From Neovahlkampfia damariscottae (taxonomy: Eukaryota; Heterolobosea; Selenaionea; Neovahlkampfiida; Neovahlkampfiidae): a stretch of 64,000 nt of DNA. Both the position numbers and the translations under genes were made by a program. This document shows positions 58,208-64,000 of the stretch, one piece after another. Below the pieces are notes generated by a model that saw only the letters and a list, made by a program, of their open reading frames with translations, was not told the origin of the DNA and made no database searches. The DNA lies in the NCBI GenBank assembly GCA_016618085.1, contig JABLTG010000119.1, forward strand, positions 1 to 64,000, read 5' to 3'. Every line of letters begins with the position of its first letter. Position 1 is the first letter of the stretch.

Positions 58208-60178
58208 TTAATCAACATCTAAATCTTCAAATTTCATTGATGGATCTTCAGTTGGTTTTTCATCTTGTTGTGGCATTCCACCGAAACCACCTGGCATACC
58301 TCCTTGTGGCATTCCACCTGGCATTCCTCCTTGTGGCATACCTCCTTGTAATTTTTGTAAGATTGGCATTGCAATTCCTTCAACTTCTTTTTGTTTTTTT
58401 TCATATTCTTCTTTTGTTGCTTCTGGGTTTTCATTCATCCATTTCAATGCATCATCAGCAGCTGATTCAATAGCAGATTTATCACCTGAGTCAATTTTAC
58501 CTTCTAATTGTGGATCTGTAACTGTATTTTTGATTGCAAATAAATATGATTCAAGAGCGTTTTTAGCTGTAACTTTTCCTAAAACTTCTTCATCGTATTT
58601 TTTCATTTCTTCAGCTTTTTTCAACATATCTTTGATATCTTCTTCTGAAAGTCTACCTTTTTCATTTTTAATTGTGATTTTGTTTGATTTTCCTCCAGTT
58701 TCTTCTTTTGCTGAAACATTCATGATACCGTTAGCATCAACTTCAAATGTAACTTCAATTTTTGGTTGTCCTCTTGGCATAGGTGGAATTCCTGATAATT
58801 CAAATGTACCAAGTAAATTATTATCTTTTGTCATTGATCTTTCTCCTTCAAAAACTTGAATCAATACTCCAGGTTGATTATCAGAGTATGTTGAAAATAC
58901 TTGTGATTTTTTACATGGAATTGTTGTATTTCTTTCAATTAATTTAGTCATAACACCTCCAGCAGTTTCAATTCCTAATGATAAAGGTGCAACATCTAAA
59001 ATTAAAACATCTTTTTGTTTTCCTGTTAAAACAGCAGCTTGTACAGCAGCACCAAAAGCAACAGCTTCATCTGGGTTGATTGATTTGTTGAGTTTTTTTC
59101 CATTGAAGTATTCTGATAATAATTCTTGAACTTTTGGAATTCTTGATGATCCACCAACTAAAACAACTTCATGAATAGCTGATTTGTCAACTTTTGATGA
59201 TTCTAAAGTTTTTTGAACGTGTGTAATTGATTCTCTGAAAAAGTCCATGTTCAATTGTTCAAATTTAGCTTTTGTGATTGAAGTGTTGAAATCAATACCT
59301 TCAAATAATGAATCAATTGTGATAGTAGCTTTTGCTTGTGATGAAAGATTTCTTTTTGCATTTTCACAAGCAGTTCTAAGTCTTCTTAAAGCTCTAGCAT
59401 TTGATGAAAGATCTTGTTTGTATTTTTGTTTGAATTCTTGTTTAAAGTGATCAACTAATCTGTTATCAAAATCTTCTCCTCCAAGATGTGTATTACCACC
59501 AGTTCCTTTAACTTCGAAAACACCTTCTGGTGTGATTGTCAAAATTGATACATCAAAAGTACCACCACCTAAATCGTAAATGAGTACGTTTGTATCTGAT
59601 TGTCTGTCTTTATTTAAACCATAAGCAATAGCTGAAGCAGTTGGTTCATTAATAATTCTGAGAACTTCTAAACCAGCAATTCTACCAGCGTCTTTTGTAG
59701 CTTGACGTTGTGAATCATTGAAATAAGCTGGACATGTAATAACAGCTTTTTTAACAGTTTTTCCTAAATAACTTTCAGCAATTTTTTTCATTTCTCCTAA
59801 AACCATAGCTGAGATTTCTTCTGGTTGAAAAGTTTTTGATTCTCCTTTATATGTAATATTGATGAGTGGTTTATTTCCTTCTCCTTGGATGACTTTGAAT
59901 GGCCAATGTTTCATATCTGCTTGAACGACTGGATCATCGAATTTTCTTCCAATTAATCTTTTTGCATCAAAAACTGTATTTTTTGGGTTCATAGCAACTT
60001 GATTTTTAGCTGAGTCACCAACTAATCTTTCTTCATCGTTGAAAGCAACATATGAAGGTGTAATTCTGTTTCCTTGATCATTTGGAATGATTTGGACTGA
60101 ATCGTTTTGCCAAACACCTACACAACTGTAAGTTGTACCTAAATCAATTCCGATAGCTCCTTGATATTCTCCTGACAT
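58208..60178 (-). CDS. HSP70: Cytosolic-type HSP70 chaperone, 656 aa
   Basis: Intronless, as often for heat-shock genes. The ATPase domain starts [16 protein letters not shown] and has [25 protein letters not shown] and the usual NBD signatures. The substrate domain and helical lid (about 543-620: [11 protein letters not shown] ... [21 protein letters not shown]) follow, then a GGMP-rich tail. The C terminus is KFEDLDVD, not the canonical EEVD that binds TPR co-chaperones; only the last Val-Asp is kept. No signal peptide or transit peptide. The lid is the same fold and nearly the same sequence as the 49 repeats of the giant gene. Its promoter has a TATA box and four CCAAT/ATTGG boxes. Confidence 0.97.
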   Translation of the reverse strand: MSGEYQGAIGIDLGTTYSCVGVWQNDSVQIIPNDQGNRITPSYVAFNDEERLVGDSAKNQVAMNPKNTVFDAKRLIGRKFDDPVVQADMKHWPFKVIQGEGNKPLINITYKGESKTFQPEEISAMVLGEMKKIAESYLGKTVKKAVITCPAYFNDSQRQATKDAGRIAGLEVLRIINEPTASAIAYGLNKDRQSDTNVLIYDLGGGTFDVSILTITPEGVFEVKGTGGNTHLGGEDFDNRLVDHFKQEFKQKYKQDLSSNARALRRLRTACENAKRNLSSQAKATITIDSLFEGIDFNTSITKAKFEQLNMDFFRESITHVQKTLESSKVDKSAIHEVVLVGGSSRIPKVQELLSEYFNGKKLNKSINPDEAVAFGAAVQAAVLTGKQKDVLILDVAPLSLGIETAGGVMTKLIERNTTIPCKKSQVFSTYSDNQPGVLIQVFEGERSMTKDNNLLGTFELSGIPPMPRGQPKIEVTFEVDANGIMNVSAKEETGGKSNKITIKNEKGRLSEEDIKDMLKKAEEMKKYDEEVLGKVTAKNALESYLFAIKNTVTDPQLEGKIDSGDKSAIESAADDALKWMNENPEATKEEYEKKQKEVEGIAMPILQKLQGGMPQGGMPGGMPQGGMPGGFGGMPQQDEKPTEDPSMKFEDLDVD

Positions 60179-60465
60179 TTTGTTTTGTATGTTTTGTTGA
60201 ATTGTGTGAAGAACAAAAAATTGGATTATTTATAGCACTTTCTTTTCCGTATTGCCATTGTGATTGGACAAACGGAATTGTAAACATTCGATTTAGCATG
60301 GACAATTCCGAAAACCAATAGGAATACTTTATTTTTCAACAAAGTCCCATTGGTCAACAATTTCTCCCCAATTTTTTCTAATTGTTACTTTTTTCTAAAA
60401 TTTTTTTATTTTGTTAAAAAAAATTGTCATACGAAAAATCCAATCAACTTCACTTTTCAAAACAC
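60179..60465. promoter_or_regulatory. Divergent promoter of HSP70 and the synapsin-like gene
   Basis: For HSP70 (minus) there is a TATA-like element reading CTATAAATA at about 60227-60235, with ATTGG/CCAAT boxes near 60220, 60262, 60314 and 60348. For the plus gene, CCAATC lies at 60440-60445, about 20 nt before the ATG. I found no clean array of three GAA/TTC units, so a heat-shock element is not proven. Confidence 0.6.
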
Positions 60466-61527
60466 ATGAGCAAAAACTTCAACTTGTTAGTTATTGTTTC
60501 AAATTATCAATTCAATTGGATTGAATTCTTTGAAGGAAAAAAAATAAAAAATGTTCCCATCATAGTAAAACAAGCAACTTATCCAGATCTTGTCAACGTT
60601 TCATACCAAGAAAAACATTCTTCAGTAAATGTTTCCATCAAAGGAATAAACTCTGGATCTTTCAAACAAGACCCAGAAAATTGCTTTAAAGTTGATTTTG
60701 TATTATTTCGAAGTGTGTCAAGAGGACATTATACACAAGACGCAAGGAACTTTTTGTACACTTTCATGCATGGAGCAATACCATCTGTCAACACAATTGA
60801 ATCAATTTGGATGAACATTGAAAAACCAATTTCTTATGGGTTGATGAACAGAATTAAAGAAAAAGTTGGATTTGAAAATTTTCCATTGATTCCTCAGACT
60901 TATTGGCCAATTTATACACAAATGACATTCGCACCATCTCCACCTTATGTATTAAAATATGGTGGAGCGAATGCGGGTTATGGAAAAATTTTAGTTGATT
61001 CAGATAAAAACAATTTAAGAGATTATGCTGGATTAATGGCTATGACACCTTTATATTGTTGTTGTGAACCATATATAAAATATGATCATGAAATTAGAAT
61101 TCAAAAAATTGGTAAAAACTTTCGTGCTTTGAAAAGAGTATCATCTTATTGGAAAGGAAACGTTGGAAATACAGCTATTGTTGAAGAAGTTGATCTGAAA
61201 GAAAAATGGAAAAATTGGATCACTTGGACATCTGATGAGTTTGGCGGATTAGATATTTGTGCAATGGATGTTTTAGTCACAAAAGATGGTGATGAATTTA
61301 TTTTAGAAATTAATGATACTGCAATTGGATTATCCAATAAACATCATGATATTGATAGTGGATATATTCGAGATTTGGTATTGAAAAGAATGGAAGAAAA
61401 ATTGTTAACAAAAGGATTATCTCAAAAAGACCAATTGAAATTAGAAATTGAAAAATTAAAAAACGAAAAAAAAGCAATGGAAGAAAAAATCAAACAATTT
61501 GAATCAACTCTCAAAAAAATGAAATAA
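60466..61527 (+). CDS. Synapsin-like ATP-grasp protein, 353 aa
   Basis: Single exon from ATG 60466. It matches the synapsin C domain: VIVKQATYPDL (synapsin KVEQAEFSDL), VDFVLFRSVSRG, GAIPSVNTIESIW (AGIPSVNSLHSVY), FPLIPQTYWP (FPLIDQTFYP), YVLKYGGANAGYGKI (VVKMGHAHSGMGKV), AEPFI-like CCEPYIKYDHEIRIQKIG, and FGGLDICAMDVL (FGGLDICAVEAL). Synapsins are known as synaptic vesicle phosphoproteins with an ATP-grasp fold that binds ATP; their enzymatic activity is unknown. The C-terminal 50 residues form a Lys/Glu coiled coil, replacing the disordered proline-rich animal tails. The N-terminal phosphorylation domain A is absent. Confidence 0.88.
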   Translation: MSKNFNLLVIVSNYQFNWIEFFEGKKIKNVPIIVKQATYPDLVNVSYQEKHSSVNVSIKGINSGSFKQDPENCFKVDFVLFRSVSRGHYTQDARNFLYTFMHGAIPSVNTIESIWMNIEKPISYGLMNRIKEKVGFENFPLIPQTYWPIYTQMTFAPSPPYVLKYGGANAGYGKILVDSDKNNLRDYAGLMAMTPLYCCCEPYIKYDHEIRIQKIGKNFRALKRVSSYWKGNVGNTAIVEEVDLKEKWKNWITWTSDEFGGLDICAMDVLVTKDGDEFILEINDTAIGLSNKHHDIDSGYIRDLVLKRMEEKLLTKGLSQKDQLKLEIEKLKNEKKAMEEKIKQFESTLKKMK

Positions 61528-61987
61528 TTTATTTATCAATTTTTAACTTGTTCAATTGATTTCGAAACTTCAATTTCATCAGTTGTATTATCAACTCATC
61601 AATGCAGAACGACCAACTTTTTTAAAAACTGGCTTCTTTTCCAGGTCTTTTTCTAAATTTGTGTTTCGTTTGAATATCTCAAATAAGGATTTCTTGATGT
61701 TGAACACTCATCTTCTGCTTCAGGTATAAATTAAAAAATTGCAATTTGATTGGAAGGACTTTTGAAACGTATTTTTGTTCGAAAGCGGGCATTCAATTTT
61801 CTATTTTCGATAGTCCAATTATTTGGGATGACATGTAAAAATCTCTCGCCAACAACTACTTGTATTTCGATGTAAAAATTTAGAATATCACAAAATTTTG
61901 TTTTCGAAAAAATTATTGGTCAATAAATTGCAAAGTTGGCCAATGGATGTTCACTACCATTTCATCACAATAACAAATACACAAGAG
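61528..61987. other. Intergenic region upstream of the vitellogenin-like gene
   Basis: 460 bases without a convincing gene. It carries ATTGG/CCAAT boxes near 61748, 61815 and 61915, the last about 70 nt before the start at 61988. Short open frames here are not supported by codon pattern or domain. Confidence 0.5.
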
Positions 61988-64000
61988 ATGAACAAACTCT
62001 TACTTCTTGTAATTATCCTCATTGTAGGATTAGCATCAGCTAGATATGATCTTGCTTGTCCGAAAGGGAAATTAGTTCAATATACATTTGTTAGTGACGG
62101 TAAGTCCCACTTTTTTTTAAAAAACCACCAGTTACAACATTTGGCGCAAAACCAGGTGAACACTTATCAGTTAAAGGTACAGTTGACATTCAATGCAAAG
62201 TACACAATGGATTGAGAAACTTTTTCGTGGGCACAGAAAAAGTTGTTCTATCACAAAAAGCTGCTGGAACAAGATATGAAAAAGCATTTGCTGGATCTGA
62301 AAAAGAATATTCTGTATTTACTCTCAGTAAAAATGGAAGACTTTTAAGATTTATGAACAGCAATAAACCTGATGCTTCACAAAAGATTTCAATGGTTCTT
62401 TATAATATCAGAAAATCAGTTGCTTCATTTTATCAAATGGATACAAGAAGAGGAAAAAGATTTAGAAGAAGAGTTGAAAAATCAGCTGAAGGTCTTGTGA
62501 ATGCTCGTTATACTTATTCATTTAAAAATGGACTCAGAAGAATTGTAAGAAGAGTAAAATCAAGAGATGTTATCAAAAAGATTGGAGCTCAAAAATTAGA
62601 AAGAAGAAGAGATTCTAAATTTAGATTAACAACTGCAGTCTTATACAGACATGGAAGAATTCAAAGAGTCAATCAAAGGTAAATTGAAAAACAATAACTC
62701 ATATTTTTATAGATTTTTTTCTGTTGTTGGTACAAATAAAAAAGGAAATAAGAAATATGAAAAATTAAAAAAACAATTTCCAACAATGAAACCAAAATCA
62801 GAAAATCATGAAAGAGTTAAAAGTCTTCAAAATGTTGAAAGTGCATCACGTTTCATTTACAAAAAGACAATTAAAGTTAGAAAAGAAAGAAATATTTTAG
62901 ATGAATCTAATAGTCATATTGAAGATCTTTCAATGAGTCAAGCAACACATGATTTTGCATTACAATCACAAAAAGAAAAATTAGAAAGAACAACTAATTT
63001 TCCAGAAGTTTTAAGAAAATTACAATCTAATCCGAAAGATATTCAAATTTTTAACAAAGCTTTGGAATATACAAAATCATTCTCTGAAAAATCACTTGGA
63101 TATTTAATTAAAGAATATAAAACAGCATCAGATGATCAATTAAAATATAAAAAAGTATTACATACATTGTTGGCATCAACACAATCATCTGTTGCTGAAA
63201 AAGTTTTACTTGAAGCAATGAAAAATCCAACAACAGCTCAATCAGCAATGACAAGTATTGTTGGACTTCAAAATCCATCAGATCAATCTGTTCATGCACT
63301 TCAAGCATTATCTGAAGAAAAGAGTTTGGGTGTTCTTTCATCACAAGCATATCTTCTCTTTGCTCATATGGCTTCAAAAACACAAAATAAATTATTAGCT
63401 CAACATATTCTTGGACATATTTCAATGAACATGCATAATGCTAGAGATGCAAATGGTTTAGGAGTTCATATTAAAGCACTTGCAAATGCTGGTAATGCAG
63501 TTCCAGTTTCAGTTCTTGAACGTTTAATTCATTCCAATCATATTACTTTAGATTCAAGAGTTGATGCTACACATGCTCTTCAACATCATACTTCAACTGA
63601 AGAAGCAACTGTATTGGTTCATAAAATTATCCAATCAGACCTTCATGAAGAAATTAAAACTGCTGCCATTCATGCTCAAACTGAAAGAGAAAAAGTTTTA
63701 GAAAATAGAGCTTCAGTTAAAGAATTCAAACATCTTCAATCAAAAACTGAATCTGCAGCAATTTTAAGCGCTATTTCTGATTATTTTGAAGAAGCAGAAG
63801 TTATGGACGATGGAGAAGAAGATAACACGATGGAAGTTGAAACTCAAGCAAATACTTTAGGTTGGATCAGAAAAGTGTTCAGAAGTGCTAAAAGATGGGT
63901 CAAAAAAGCAGCAAGAAGAGTTAAAAGAGCCGTCAAAAAAGTTGGAAGAGCAATTAAAAAAGCTGCTAAAGCTGTTGCTAAATCAATTACTAGTGTCGTA
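61988..64000 (+). CDS. Secreted vitellogenin-like lipid transfer protein, 5' part, with cationic helical segment
   Basis: Exons 61988-62099, 62132-62678 and 62713 to the window end, still open; about 648 residues are visible. MNKLLLLVIILIVGLASA is a signal peptide. A beta-rich N-terminal part (ACPKGKLVQYTFVSDVTTFG) and an Arg-rich helical part are followed by a superhelix with the vitellogenin-N pattern (VLLEAMKNPTTAQSAMTSIV, LGVHIKALANAGNAVP). The family is large lipid transfer proteins (vitellogenin, MTP). After an acidic stretch (MDDGEEDNTMEVE) comes a strongly cationic amphipathic segment with repeated KKA and RRVKRAVKK units at about 63,870-63,985. The protein continues past the window. 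Secretion and lipid binding are likely, and the cationic segment resembles antimicrobial helices. Confidence 0.78.

Noticed and set aside
60179-60465. Heat-shock elements in the HSP70 promoter
   Set aside because: Single TTC and GAA units occur, but no three correctly spaced inverted units; in such AT-rich DNA single units mean little.

Overview
The window is the left end of a eukaryotic chromosome. It opens with about 190 bases of C-strand telomere repeat (CCCAAA, so TTTGGG on the G strand) and then carries about 23 tightly packed protein genes in strongly AT-rich DNA. The standard genetic code fits throughout. Introns are GT-AG and extremely short: nearly all that I could place are 28 to 46 nt. 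Exons as short as 3, 5 and 6 nt are needed to keep conserved proteins intact. The gene set is that of an aerobic protist with mitochondria (lipoyl synthase) and peroxisomes (acyl-CoA oxidase ending in SKL). A TmcB-like PAS adenylyl cyclase, DUF4116 repeats, a vitellogenin-like protein and a synapsin-like protein suggest a free-living amoeboid or amoeboflagellate protist. Heterolobosea is my best guess, with low certainty. No tRNA, rRNA, CRISPR array or intact mobile element was seen.

Layout: 1-3,283 is telomere, a DUF4116 fragment and a secreted cysteine-rich protein gene. 3,284-10,919 (plus strand) holds a 1,641-residue adenylyl cyclase, a second secreted Cys-rich cationic protein and an ESRP/Fusilli-like RNA-binding protein whose exonuclease domain looks dead. 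10,924-19,520 holds an AGC kinase with an N-terminal acylation signal, Rab2, a small SPR-motif protein, ABHD13, an F-box protein, a FUN14 protein, lipoyl synthase and an NC(Q)-type thiol-domain protein. 19,566-36,283 holds a 4,541-residue RNF213-like AAA+ protein (no RING seen, SAM domain at the C terminus) placed between two paralogous lysophospholipid acyltransferases. 36,339-37,690 is CCZ1.

The most striking gene is at 37,750-51,112 (minus): a 4,380-residue protein made of N-terminal armadillo repeats, an acidic Ser/Asp linker, about 49 tandem copies of a roughly 74-residue three-helix module that matches the C-terminal lid of HSP70, and a C-terminal villin headpiece. A complete HSP70 gene lies about 7 kb past its 5' end (58,208-60,178) and its own lid aligns to the repeats almost position for position. 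I know of no described family with this architecture. It looks like a giant actin-linked, spectrin-like rod built from chaperone lids.

The right part carries a small Cys-containing protein, an ABCB-type half transporter, acyl-CoA oxidase, translin, HSP70, a synapsin-like ATP-grasp protein and the 5' part of a secreted vitellogenin-like protein with a strongly cationic helical segment, cut by the window edge. Almost every gene has a CCAAT/ATTGG box about 10 to 80 nt before its start codon, which looks like the common promoter element of this genome. Exon coordinates were worked out by eye and may be off by a base in places.
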